Both the position numbers and the translations under genes were made by a program. Source: Nocardioides sp. REDSEA-S33_B3 (GTDB lineage Bacteria > Actinomycetota > Actinomycetes > Propionibacteriales > Nocardioidaceae). From it: a DNA stretch of 64,000 nt. Under the pieces are notes generated by a model, which was not told the origin of the DNA, did not search any database, and was given only the letters and a program-made list of their open reading frames with translations. The stretch spans positions 1 through 64,000 of the forward strand of contig LUPK01000012.1 of the NCBI GenBank assembly GCA_001627335.1, read 5' to 3'. Positions 42,775 through 50,554 of the stretch are shown in pieces. Every line of letters begins with the position of its first letter. Position 1 is the first letter of the stretch.

Positions 42775-44255
42775 GCCGCCTGACGATCTCGTTGCCGCCG
42801 GCCCAGCAGCTGGTGGACGGCAAGCTCACCGGGGCCTCCGACGGCGCGACGTACCCGATCCTCGACCCGGCCACCGGCCAGGAGATCGGCGTGGCCCCCG
42901 ACAGCACCGACGCCGACGTCGACGCCGCGATCGCCGCGGCCCGCCGCGCCTTCGACGAGTCCGCGTGGGCCACCGACCGCGACCTGCGGGTGCGCTGCCT
43001 GCGCCAGCTGCACGCGGCGCTGACCGAGGAGGCCGAGGAGTTCAAGGCGCTGACCACCGCCGAGGTCGGCATGCCCGGGTTCATGATGACGGCCGCCGGC
43101 TTCGACGTCCCGGTCGAGGGGCTGCGGTGGGTCACCGACCTGCTGGAGTCCTACGAGTTCGAGACCGACCTCGGGGAGGCGCAGCCGATGGGCATCCCCA
43201 CGCGGCGCACGGTGCGGCGCGAACCGGTCGGCGTGGTCGCGGCGATCTCGCCCTGGAACGTGCCGACCCAGATCAACCTCGCCAAGATCGGCCCCGCGCT
43301 CGCGGCCGGCTGCACCGTGGTGCTCAAGCCGGCTCCGGACACCCCCTGGATCGCGGCCGAGCTCGGGCGCCTCGTCGCCGAGCGGACCGACATGCCGGCC
43401 GGCGTGCTCAACGTCGTGACGCCGCGCTCCAACGAGGTGGCCTCCCAGCTGACCTCCGACCCCCGCGTCGACATGGTCTCCTTCACCGGCTCGACGAACA
43501 CCGGCCGGGCGATCATGGCCGCGGCGGCCCCGACGTTGAAGAAGGTCTTCCTCGAGCTGGGCGGCAAGTCCGCCTCGATCGTGCTGGACGACACCGACGT
43601 GGCCGCGGCAGCGGCGGGCACCGCCTTCACGGTGTGCATCCACGCCGGACAGGGGTGCGCGCTCACCACGCGGCTCGTGGTGCCGCGCGAGAAGTACGAC
43701 GAGGCCGTGCAGTCCGCCGCGGACACGATGGCCGCGATCGGCACCGCCGACCCCGCGGACCCCTCGGCGATCTGCGGCCCGGTGATCTCGAAGGTTCAAC
43801 GGGACCGCGTCGAGGCGTACCTCCGGCTGGCCGAGGAGGAGGGCGGGACGTTCGCCACCGGTGGCAGGGTCCAGGTCAAGGAGGGCGACCTGGCCGGCGG
43901 GTTCTGGGTCGAGCCGACCGTCATCGCGGGGCTGGACAACTCCTCGCGCCTGGCGCAGGAGGAGATCTTCGGACCCGTCCTCGTCGTCATCCCCCACGAC
44001 GGCGACGACGACGCGGTCCGGATCGCCAACGACTCCGAGTTCGGTCTCTCCGGCTCGGTCACCGGTGGCGACCTCGAGCGCGCCACGGCGGTCGCGCACC
44101 GCATCCGCACCGGCACCATCGCCGTCAACGGCGGCGTGTGGTTCAGCCCCGACGCACCCTTCGGCGGCTACAAGCAGTCCGGCCTGGGCCGGGAGATGGG
44201 TGTCGCCGGCTTCGAGGAGTACCTCGAGACGAAGACCCTCGCCTTCCCCGCCTGA
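42771..44255 (+). CDS. NAD(P)-dependent aldehyde dehydrogenase (AldA / Rv0768-like)
   Basis: 494 residues. Oxidises an aldehyde to a carboxylic acid. SPWNVPTQINLAKIGPALAAG, KPAPDTPW, FTGSTNTGR (nucleotide loop), the general-base Glu in LELGGKSAS and the nucleophile Cys296 in HAGQGCALTTR are all present. Follows the NTF2-like gene with four bases of overlap. The 14-alpha-demethylation product of CYP51-type chemistry is formate, not an aldehyde, so its substrate is more likely another intermediate of the unknown pathway. Confidence 0.94.
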   Translation: MSRLTISLPPAQQLVDGKLTGASDGATYPILDPATGQEIGVAPDSTDADVDAAIAAARRAFDESAWATDRDLRVRCLRQLHAALTEEAEEFKALTTAEVGMPGFMMTAAGFDVPVEGLRWVTDLLESYEFETDLGEAQPMGIPTRRTVRREPVGVVAAISPWNVPTQINLAKIGPALAAGCTVVLKPAPDTPWIAAELGRLVAERTDMPAGVLNVVTPRSNEVASQLTSDPRVDMVSFTGSTNTGRAIMAAAAPTLKKVFLELGGKSASIVLDDTDVAAAAAGTAFTVCIHAGQGCALTTRLVVPREKYDEAVQSAADTMAAIGTADPADPSAICGPVISKVQRDRVEAYLRLAEEEGGTFATGGRVQVKEGDLAGGFWVEPTVIAGLDNSSRLAQEEIFGPVLVVIPHDGDDDAVRIANDSEFGLSGSVTGGDLERATAVAHRIRTGTIAVNGGVWFSPDAPFGGYKQSGLGREMGVAGFEEYLETKTLAFPA

Positions 44256-44300
44256 GACCGCCTGGGCGTGAGCCTGCGAACGCCCAGGGACGAGGTCGAA

Positions 44301-44360
44301 GGTTGAGGAGCGTCGGCGCTGACCGAGCTTGCGAGGGACGCGCGACGCGTCTCGAAACCC
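44301..44360. repeat. Dispersed repeat family C, copy at 44.3 kb
   Basis: GGTTGAGGAGCG at the left and GCGTCTCGAAACCC at the right, with weakly complementary ends. It occupies the 139-bp gap between aldehyde dehydrogenase and the next SDR gene. The same ends occur at 29786-29819. Confidence 0.6.
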
Positions 44361-44394
44361 AGTCAGAACCACAGAGACAGTGAGAGAGCCAGCA

Positions 44395-45144
44395 ATGAGA
44401 TTCCAGGACAAGGTCGCCGTCGTCACCGGCGCGGCGCAGGGCATCGGCGAGGCCTACGCGAAGGCGCTGGCGGCCGAGGGGGCCGCGGTCGTCGTGGCCG
44501 ACCTCAACGCGGACGCCGGCGAGCAGGTCGCCGAGCAGATCGAGGCCGACGGCGGCCGCGCGATCTTCGTGTCCACCGACGTGTCCAGCCACGAGTCGGC
44601 GGCCGCGATGGTGGAGGCGGCCGTGGCGGCGTACGGCGGCATCGACCTGCTGGTCAACAACGCCGCGATCTACGGCGACATGGCCTTCGACCTGCTGATC
44701 AGCGTCGACTGGGACTACTACAAGAAGTTCATGAGCGTGAACATGGACGGCGCGCTGGTGATGACCCGCGCGGTCTACCCCGAGATCGCCAAGCGCGGCG
44801 GTGGCGCGATCGTCAACCAGTCCTCGACCGCGGCCTACCTCTACTCCGGCTTCTACGGCCTGGCGAAGGTCGGCGTGAACGGGCTGACCCAGCAGCTGGC
44901 CCACGAGCTCGGCGGCCAGAAGATCCGCGTCAACGCGATCGCCCCGGGCCCGACCGACACCCAGGCCACGCGCACCCAGGCCGGCGACGCCGCCAAGGAC
45001 ATCGTGCGCAACAGCCTGGCGCTGAAGCGGATGGGCTCGGTCGACGACATGGTCGGCGCCTGCCTCTACCTGCTCTCCGACGACGCGTCCTGGGTGACCG
45101 GGCAGATCCTGGCCGTCGACGGCGGCCAGACGTTCCGACTGTGA
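44395..45144 (+). CDS. SDR-family oxidoreductase (Rv0769-like)
   Basis: 249 residues. Classical SDR: VVTGAAQGIGEAYAKAL, LVNNAAIYG, Ser pair in NQSSTAAYL, catalytic YGLAKVG, and VNAIAPGPTDT. The C-terminal ends in the usual LAVDGGQTFRL. The gene separates the two halves of the array: upstream genes are tightly coupled, then a 139-bp gap with a repeat, then this second coupled run. AGAGAGCC before the ATG is a weak ribosome-binding site. Confidence 0.93.
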   Translation: MRFQDKVAVVTGAAQGIGEAYAKALAAEGAAVVVADLNADAGEQVAEQIEADGGRAIFVSTDVSSHESAAAMVEAAVAAYGGIDLLVNNAAIYGDMAFDLLISVDWDYYKKFMSVNMDGALVMTRAVYPEIAKRGGGAIVNQSSTAAYLYSGFYGLAKVGVNGLTQQLAHELGGQKIRVNAIAPGPTDTQATRTQAGDAAKDIVRNSLALKRMGSVDDMVGACLYLLSDDASWVTGQILAVDGGQTFRL

Positions 45145-46040
45145 CCGGGACAGGGAGTGAGCCGGTGAGCGCGCCCGTGAAGGTCGGCTTCGTCGGTCTC
45201 GGCAACATCGGCAAGCCGATGGCGCTGCGGCTGGCGGCCGCCGACGGCATCGACCTGGGGGTCTACGACGTCGCGACCGTCCCGCTCGAAGAGCTGGCCG
45301 CCGCCGGGGCCCACGTGGCCTCGTCGGTGGCCGACCTGGCCGCCGGCGTCGACGTGCTGTGCGTGATGGTGCGCGACGACGACCAGGTCCGCGACGTGAT
45401 GGGGCAGGTGCTCGGCGTGGCTGGTGACCGGCTGACGGTCGTGGTCCACTCCACCGTCGCACCCGACACCCCGCGCCAGCTGGAGATGAGTGCGTCACGG
45501 CACGGGGTGAAGGTGCTCGACGCCCCGGTCTCCGGCGGCGGTATGGGCGCAGCCGAGGGCACGCTGGCGATCCTCGTCGGCGGCTCGGACGAGGCCTTCG
45601 CCGCGGCGCGTCCGGTGCTCGACGCGATGAGCACCAAGGTCGTCCACGCCGGTGCCATCGGTGCGGGCACGAAGCTCAAGCTGGCCCGCAACCTGATGCA
45701 CTTCGTCGCGTTCACCGCCGCCACGGAGGCCCAGCGCCTCGCCGAGGCGGCCGGGCTGGACCTGCGGGCGCTGGGTGACGTGGTCCGTCACACCGACGCC
45801 GTCACCGGTGGCCCCGGCGCGATCATGCACCGCGAGACCACGGCGCCGATCGCGCCCGACGACTTCTGGTTCGGCGTCTTCGAGCACGTGGTGGCGCTGG
45901 GGGAGAAGGACCTGACCTTCGCGACCGCGCTCGCCGACGAGCTTGGCGTCGACACTCCCTTGGCCAGGCTCGCCCTGGAGCGCCTCGCTCCCGGGTTGGG
46001 CATGCCCCACTCCGCACTCGTGAGCGAGGAGAACGCATGA
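45141..46040 (+). CDS. 3-hydroxyisobutyrate-dehydrogenase-like oxidoreductase (Rv0770-like)
   Basis: 299 residues, GTG start overlapping the SDR stop. Rossmann motif VGFVGLGNIGKPMALRL, beta-hydroxyacid dehydrogenase substrate motif DAPVSGGGMGAAEG, and the catalytic lysine in AGTKLKLARNLM. It oxidises a 3-hydroxyacid or reduces the matching semialdehyde; the true substrate is not known. Coupled to the CMD-like gene by ATGA. Confidence 0.92.
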   Translation: MTGTGSEPVSAPVKVGFVGLGNIGKPMALRLAAADGIDLGVYDVATVPLEELAAAGAHVASSVADLAAGVDVLCVMVRDDDQVRDVMGQVLGVAGDRLTVVVHSTVAPDTPRQLEMSASRHGVKVLDAPVSGGGMGAAEGTLAILVGGSDEAFAAARPVLDAMSTKVVHAGAIGAGTKLKLARNLMHFVAFTAATEAQRLAEAAGLDLRALGDVVRHTDAVTGGPGAIMHRETTAPIAPDDFWFGVFEHVVALGEKDLTFATALADELGVDTPLARLALERLAPGLGMPHSALVSEENA

Positions 46041-46435
46041 GCAAGTTCGAGGGTCTCCCCGAGATCCGCCGCAAGGGCCTGGAGAAGATGGAGCAGGTCT
46101 ACGGCTTCGAGATGTCCGACGGCGAGGGCGACTTCTTCCGCTACACCGCCGACCACCTCTTCGGTGACGTGTGGAACCGCCCCGGCCTCTCCGACCGCGA
46201 CCGCCGACTGCTGCTGATCGGCCTGCTGGCCGGCAAGGGGTACGCCGACGTGCTGGGCATCCAGGTGCCGGCCGCCCTGGCCAACGACGAGCTCGACGCG
46301 CAGGCGCTGCGCGAGATCGTCATCATGGTCTGCCACTACGCCGGCTGGCCCGACGGCGCCAAGCTGAACGCGGTCGTCGAGGACGCCATCGGCAAGGCGG
46401 AGCGGGCCAAGGCGAAGGCGGCTGCCGCGGAGTGA
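46037..46435 (+). CDS. Carboxymuconolactone-decarboxylase-family protein (Rv0771-like)
   Basis: 132 residues. AhpD/CMD all-helical fold: SDRDRRLLLIGLLAGKGYADVL and LREIVIMVCHYAGWPDGAKLN, in which a Cys and His of the CMD active-site helix are seen (the second Cys of the AhpD pair is absent), so a decarboxylase/isomerase-like role suits better than peroxidase. It is the last of the genes shared with M. tuberculosis. Confidence 0.9.
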   Translation: MSKFEGLPEIRRKGLEKMEQVYGFEMSDGEGDFFRYTADHLFGDVWNRPGLSDRDRRLLLIGLLAGKGYADVLGIQVPAALANDELDAQALREIVIMVCHYAGWPDGAKLNAVVEDAIGKAERAKAKAAAAE

Positions 46436-47742
46436 GGACTGCCGATCTCGAGCCGATCCCGGCCGGTGACCACCGGCTCCACGGAGCGCGGGCGCCCCTC
46501 GACCTGGCCGCAGCGGGCTGGGACGAGGAGGAGTGGACCGCCTCGGGAACGGCCGCGTCCCCGAGCGGGGCCGAAGCGGCGTACGCCGTCAGGGTGCTCG
46601 TACGCCGACCCGCCGCAGCCTCCGCGAGCGGGACACTGTGCGCGGAGTGGCTCAACGTCAGCTCCGGCGCTGAGGCGGCGCCGGAGTGGACCTACCTCGC
46701 TGAGGAGCTGGTGCGCGCGGGGCATGCCTGGGCCGGTGTCTCGGCGCAGGTCGTCGGTGTCTCCGGGGGCGCCGGCTCGGTGGCCGTCGACGGGGGCGCG
46801 CCGCCGGCCGCCCCGGGGTTGGTCGGCGCGGACCCGGAGCGCTACGGCCACCTCGTCCACCCGGGTGACGCCTGGTGCCACGACATCTACGTGCAGGTCT
46901 CCCGTGCCGTGCGGGACCTGGTCTCGGCCAGCCTGGTGCTGGCGGTCGGCGAGTCGCAGTCGGCCTGCATGCTGGCGCGGCACCTGGTGTCCGTGCACGG
47001 ACTGGAGTCGCCGTTCGGGGGGTACCTCGTGCACTCCCGCGCCGGGTCGATCCCACGCCGGGTGCCGGAGGCGACGCAGCACACGATGGCCGACGTGCTG
47101 GCACAGCGGCCGGGCCGGCTGCCCGACGACCTGGTGCCGACCCTGGTGGTGCAGACCGAGACCGACGTGATCGGGCGGATGCGCTCCCTCCCGGCCCGGC
47201 AGCTCGACGGGCCGATGCTGCGGACCTGGGAGGTCGCCGGCACCGCGCACGCCGACAAGTTCCAGATCGACGCCTTCGAGGACCTGCTCGGCTGTCCCAC
47301 GCCGGTCAACCGGGGGCAGCAGGTCTACGTGCTCCGCGCCGGGTTGCGTGCGCTGGAGGAGTGGGCGCGTGACGGCGCCCCGCCGCCCGCGGCGCAGCCG
47401 CTGGTGGTGGAGGGGGGCAAGGGTGCTGAGTCCTACGCCGTCGACGACCTCGGCAACGTGCTCGGTGGCGTGCGCACACCGGCGGTCGACGCGGCGGTCG
47501 AGCGGCTCAGCGGGTTCGCCCCGGAGGGCGCGTCCCTGATCTGCCAGCTCTTCGGGTCGACGACGCCGCTGCCGGTCGAGTCGCTGCGGTCGCGGTGGGG
47601 GACCGCGGAGCAGTACCTCGCGGCGTACGCGCGGGCGACGGAGGCGATGATCGCGGCCGGGTTCGCCTGTCCGGAGGATCGACAGGCGATCCTGTCCGAG
47701 GCGCGGCCCGGGGCCTTGACCGGCAACCAAGACCCTTCTTGA
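46432..47742 (+). CDS. Alpha/beta-hydrolase-domain protein (Abhydrolase_10-like)
   Basis: 436 residues, GTG start overlapping the CMD stop. A nucleophile elbow VGESQSACMLARHL (Ser in GESQS) lies near residue 177, a likely acid in QTETDVIG, and the catalytic His in VAGTAHADKF. The arrangement matches the large 'alpha/beta hydrolase domain' family PF20091. Probably an esterase, lactonase or amidase acting on a product of the array. Followed by the amidohydrolase after nine bases. Confidence 0.82.
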   Translation: MRTADLEPIPAGDHRLHGARAPLDLAAAGWDEEEWTASGTAASPSGAEAAYAVRVLVRRPAAASASGTLCAEWLNVSSGAEAAPEWTYLAEELVRAGHAWAGVSAQVVGVSGGAGSVAVDGGAPPAAPGLVGADPERYGHLVHPGDAWCHDIYVQVSRAVRDLVSASLVLAVGESQSACMLARHLVSVHGLESPFGGYLVHSRAGSIPRRVPEATQHTMADVLAQRPGRLPDDLVPTLVVQTETDVIGRMRSLPARQLDGPMLRTWEVAGTAHADKFQIDAFEDLLGCPTPVNRGQQVYVLRAGLRALEEWARDGAPPPAAQPLVVEGGKGAESYAVDDLGNVLGGVRTPAVDAAVERLSGFAPEGASLICQLFGSTTPLPVESLRSRWGTAEQYLAAYARATEAMIAAGFACPEDRQAILSEARPGALTGNQDPS

Positions 47743-47750
47743 ATCGCCGG

Positions 47751-49604
47751 GTGAGCGCTGTGACCTACGACACCATCTTCCGCGGCGGCCTGTGGTTCGA
47801 CGGCACGGGTGCCGAGCCGGCCGTGCGCGACCTCGGCATCCTCGACGGCCGCGTCGCCGCCGTGTCCGCGACCCCCCTCGAGGCAGGGCCCGACACCGAG
47901 GTGGTGGAGGCCGCCGGGCGCTGGGTGATGCCGGGCATGGTGGACATCCACACCCACTACGACGTCGAGGTCCTCGAGGGTCCGGGTCTCTCGGAGTCGC
48001 TGCGGCACGGGGTGACCACGCTGCTCCTCGGGTCGTGCTCGCTCTCGACGGTGCACGTCGACCCGGTCGATGCCGGTGACCTGTTCGGCCGGGTCGAGGC
48101 GATTCCGCGCCAGCACGTCATCGGCGCGTTGCAGCGCATCCGCGAGTCCGGCGAGGGCTGGGACGGCCCGTCGTCGTACGTCGCCGCGCTGGAGCGCCGG
48201 GCGCTCGGCCCCAACCTGGCGGCGTTCGTCGGCCACTCCGACCTGCGCACCGCGGTGATGGGGCTGGACCGGGCGACCCGCAAGCAGGTGCGGCCCAGCC
48301 GCGCCGAGCAGCGGCGGATGGAGCAGATGCTCACCGACGCGCTGGACTCCGGGTTCGTGGGGATGTCGGCCCAGCAGCTGCTCTTCGACAAGCTCGACGG
48401 CGACCTGTGCCGCTCGCGCACGTTGCCCTCGACGTACGCGAAGGGCCGCGAGATGCGACCGCTGCGCTCGATCCTGCGTCGGCGCGGTCGGGTGCTGCAG
48501 GCCGGACCCGACGCCAGCCACCCGCACACCATCGTCACCCAGGCGCTCGGGTCGATCGGTTGGGGCAAGCAGAAGCCGCTGCGCACCAGCCTGCTCTCAG
48601 CCGCCGACATCAAGGCGATCCCGTTCATCATCCACCTGATGAACCTGCTGGGCGGCGTCGTCAACCGCCTCGGCGCCGACTTCCGCTGGCAGCACCTGCC
48701 GGTGCCCTTCGAGGTCTACGCCGACGGCATCGACCTGGTGATCTTCGAGGAGTTCGGGTCCGGGGCCACCGCGCTGCACCTGCAGGAGCAGGCGGCCCGT
48801 GAGGAGCTCTTCCGCTCCGAGGACTACCGGCGCGCCTTCCGCAAGGACTACGAGTCGAAGTACGGCCCCCGCGTGTGGCACCGCGACTTCTTCGACGCCG
48901 AGATCGTCGCGTGCCCCGACGCCTCGGTGATCGGCAAGTCCTTCGGGCAGGTCGGCCTGGAGCGCGGGGGGCTGCACCCCGTCGACGCGTTCCTCGACCT
49001 GGTGATCGAGCACGGCACGGCGATGCGCTGGCGCACCACGATCTCCAACCACCGCCCGCGGATCCTGCAGAAGATAGCCCAGAGCCCGCACGTGCAGATG
49101 GGCTTCTCCGACGCCGGCGCGCACCTGCGCAACATGGCGTTCTACAACTTCGGTCTCCGGCTGCTCAAGCACGTCCGGGACGCCGAGCGCGCCGGTCGTC
49201 CGTTCCTCACCGTCGCCCAGGCCGTGCACCGGGTCACCGGCGAGCTGGCCGAGTTCTACGACATCGACGCCGGGCACCTGCGCGTCGGTGACCGCGCCGA
49301 CGTGCTCGTCGTCGACCCCGAGCGGCTCGACGCCTCTCTGGAGAAGTACGCCGAGGAGCCGGTCGCCCAGTACGGCGGGCTGTCACGGATGGTCAACCGC
49401 AACGACGCCACCGTGCCGTTGGTGATGGTGGCCGGTCAGGTCGTCGTCCGCGACGGCGTACCGACCTCGCTGGTCGGGACTCAGCGGACCGGGTCGTTCC
49501 TCCGGGCCGGGCAGCGCTCGAGCATCCCGGCGAGAGCGGAGGCCTCGGGGTCGTCCACGGCCAGCGACCAGGCGTCCTTGACCGCGACCCAGGTCAGCGC
49601 GTAG
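47751..49604 (+). CDS. Amidohydrolase (N-acyl-D-amino-acid deacylase-like)
   Basis: 617 residues from GTG 47751; GTG 47760 is equally possible. Metal-dependent hydrolase: VMPGMVDIHTHYDVEV (HxH), HSDLRTAVMG, and FSDAGAHLRNMAF late in the barrel, then RVGDRADVLVVDPERLD and the C-terminal composite sandwich. The last 40 residues (after SFLRAGQ) look unlike the family and lie wholly within the convergent HNH gene, so the frame seems to have lost its original stop. Substrate unknown. Confidence 0.88.
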   Translation: MSAVTYDTIFRGGLWFDGTGAEPAVRDLGILDGRVAAVSATPLEAGPDTEVVEAAGRWVMPGMVDIHTHYDVEVLEGPGLSESLRHGVTTLLLGSCSLSTVHVDPVDAGDLFGRVEAIPRQHVIGALQRIRESGEGWDGPSSYVAALERRALGPNLAAFVGHSDLRTAVMGLDRATRKQVRPSRAEQRRMEQMLTDALDSGFVGMSAQQLLFDKLDGDLCRSRTLPSTYAKGREMRPLRSILRRRGRVLQAGPDASHPHTIVTQALGSIGWGKQKPLRTSLLSAADIKAIPFIIHLMNLLGGVVNRLGADFRWQHLPVPFEVYADGIDLVIFEEFGSGATALHLQEQAAREELFRSEDYRRAFRKDYESKYGPRVWHRDFFDAEIVACPDASVIGKSFGQVGLERGGLHPVDAFLDLVIEHGTAMRWRTTISNHRPRILQKIAQSPHVQMGFSDAGAHLRNMAFYNFGLRLLKHVRDAERAGRPFLTVAQAVHRVTGELAEFYDIDAGHLRVGDRADVLVVDPERLDASLEKYAEEPVAQYGGLSRMVNRNDATVPLVMVAGQVVVRDGVPTSLVGTQRTGSFLRAGQRSSIPARAEASGSSTASDQASLTATQVSA

Positions 49605-50215
49605 TCGCACTGGAGCTCCTGCTTCGGGAGCCAGGCGGCGGGGTCGTCGTCGCCCTTGGACTGGTTGACCGCGCCGTCGGAGGCGACCAGCACGCCCAGG
49701 TCGTTGGCGTAGCGCTCGCGTCGGGCGTCGCTCCACCCGCTCGCCCCTGAGCGCCAGGCCTCCGCCAGCGGCACGACGTGGTCGATCTGCACGGCCTGGG
49801 CCTGCGCCGGGTCCTTCATGTCGGTCATGACCAGGCGGGCCCCGGTGTAGGGGTCGACCCAGGTGCCGGCCAGCACGTCGTGGTTGCACGCACCCTGCGG
49901 TGCGGTCTCGACGGTGCCGGGCTCGGCGTCGCGCAGCAGCACGTCGTCGCGCTGGTTGCAGCCGTTGCCGTCCACGTCGGCCCATGCCTCGCCGAAGGCG
50001 TCGCGGTCGTAGTCGGGGCCGTCGGGCCATCGCTCCACCCGCGGCAACCGCTCCAGCGCCGCCAGCGCCTCGGTGGGGGAGAGCTGCACGACCTCGGGTG
50101 CGCCTGGTGCCGGGGTGCCGCCGAGACCGGGTCCGCTGCCGGTCCACGAGTTGATGCCGGCGACGGCCACCACGACGAGCACCGCGACGACGACGATCCC
50201 CGGCAGCCTCTTCAC
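49481..50215 (-). CDS. Exported HNH-family (DUF1524-type) nuclease
   Basis: 244 residues from GTG 50215; GTG 50245 would add ten. The N-terminal VKRLPGIVVVAVLVVVAVAGINSW is a signal anchor or signal peptide. The nuclease core is QIDHVVPLAEAWRSG (His-His metal site), ERYANDLGVLVASDGAVNQSKGDDDPAAWLP and a final CDYALTWVAVKDAW, the pattern of secreted HNH/DUF1524 nucleases of actinobacteria. Four cysteines could form disulfides outside the cell. The 3' 124 bp overlap the amidohydrolase gene on the other strand. Confidence 0.88.
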   Translation of the reverse strand: MKRLPGIVVVAVLVVVAVAGINSWTGSGPGLGGTPAPGAPEVVQLSPTEALAALERLPRVERWPDGPDYDRDAFGEAWADVDGNGCNQRDDVLLRDAEPGTVETAPQGACNHDVLAGTWVDPYTGARLVMTDMKDPAQAQAVQIDHVVPLAEAWRSGASGWSDARRERYANDLGVLVASDGAVNQSKGDDDPAAWLPKQELQCDYALTWVAVKDAWSLAVDDPEASALAGMLERCPARRNDPVR

Positions 50216-50260
50216 GCCCCGAAGGCTCCCACGCACCACCGACACCGGAGCCCGCCGCCC

Positions 50261-50310
50261 GGGACGTCATGCACCCCGCAGCAGTGGACGTCCCGTCCGT
50301 ATGACGTCCC
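50261..50310. repeat. Dispersed hairpin repeat family B, copy 2
   Basis: Perfect 10-bp inverted ends GGGACGTCAT / ATGACGTCCC enclose a core shared with 16358-16402 (GGACGTCC-GTCCGTATGACGTCCC). The copy lies upstream of the HNH gene and outside the integrated element, in the 309-bp gap 50246-50554 that also holds the old tRNA terminator and attL. Confidence 0.65.
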
Positions 50311-50344
50311 ACGGCGCCGGCCGCAGATGGTCCGGGAACGACTC

Positions 50345-50371
50345 AGGCCCCGGTCGGGGGGACCGGGGCCT
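50345..50371 (-). terminator. Original host terminator of the tRNA-Val operon, now displaced
   Basis: AGGCCCCGGTC and GACCGGGGCCT form a perfect 11-bp stem around a five-base loop. On the minus strand it follows the 3' tRNA fragment (50377-50405) by six bases, so it was probably the terminator of the tRNA cluster before a 9.3-kb element was inserted between them. Confidence 0.65.
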
Positions 50372-50376
50372 GGATG

Positions 50377-50405
50377 CTGGTGGGCGATACTGGGTTTGAA
50401 CCAGT
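50377..50405. other. attL: displaced 3' end of tRNA-Val (29-bp core)
   Basis: CTGGTGGGCGATACTGGG continues to GAACCAGT, identical over 29 bp to 59655-59683 and different on both flanks. It contains the CCA-end, acceptor and T-arm of tRNA-Val but no anticodon arm, so it cannot be a functional tRNA. Confidence 0.88.
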
Positions 50406-50554
50406 CTTTTCGCTCGGTGGTCGGTACTGGACTGACCTGCTGAAACACGCCTCTGACCTGCGTTGTTGCGACACAGTATCGCGGCATCCACCGGAACTCA
50501 ACGGAATCGAATAGGGTGTGTTTTGTCCACGTTGAGTCCACGAACGGATCCCTC

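Noticed and set aside
46432-49604. The hydrolase and amidohydrolase as part of the mycobacterial locus
   Set aside because: I recall no counterparts directly after Rv0771, so they are described as added genes only.
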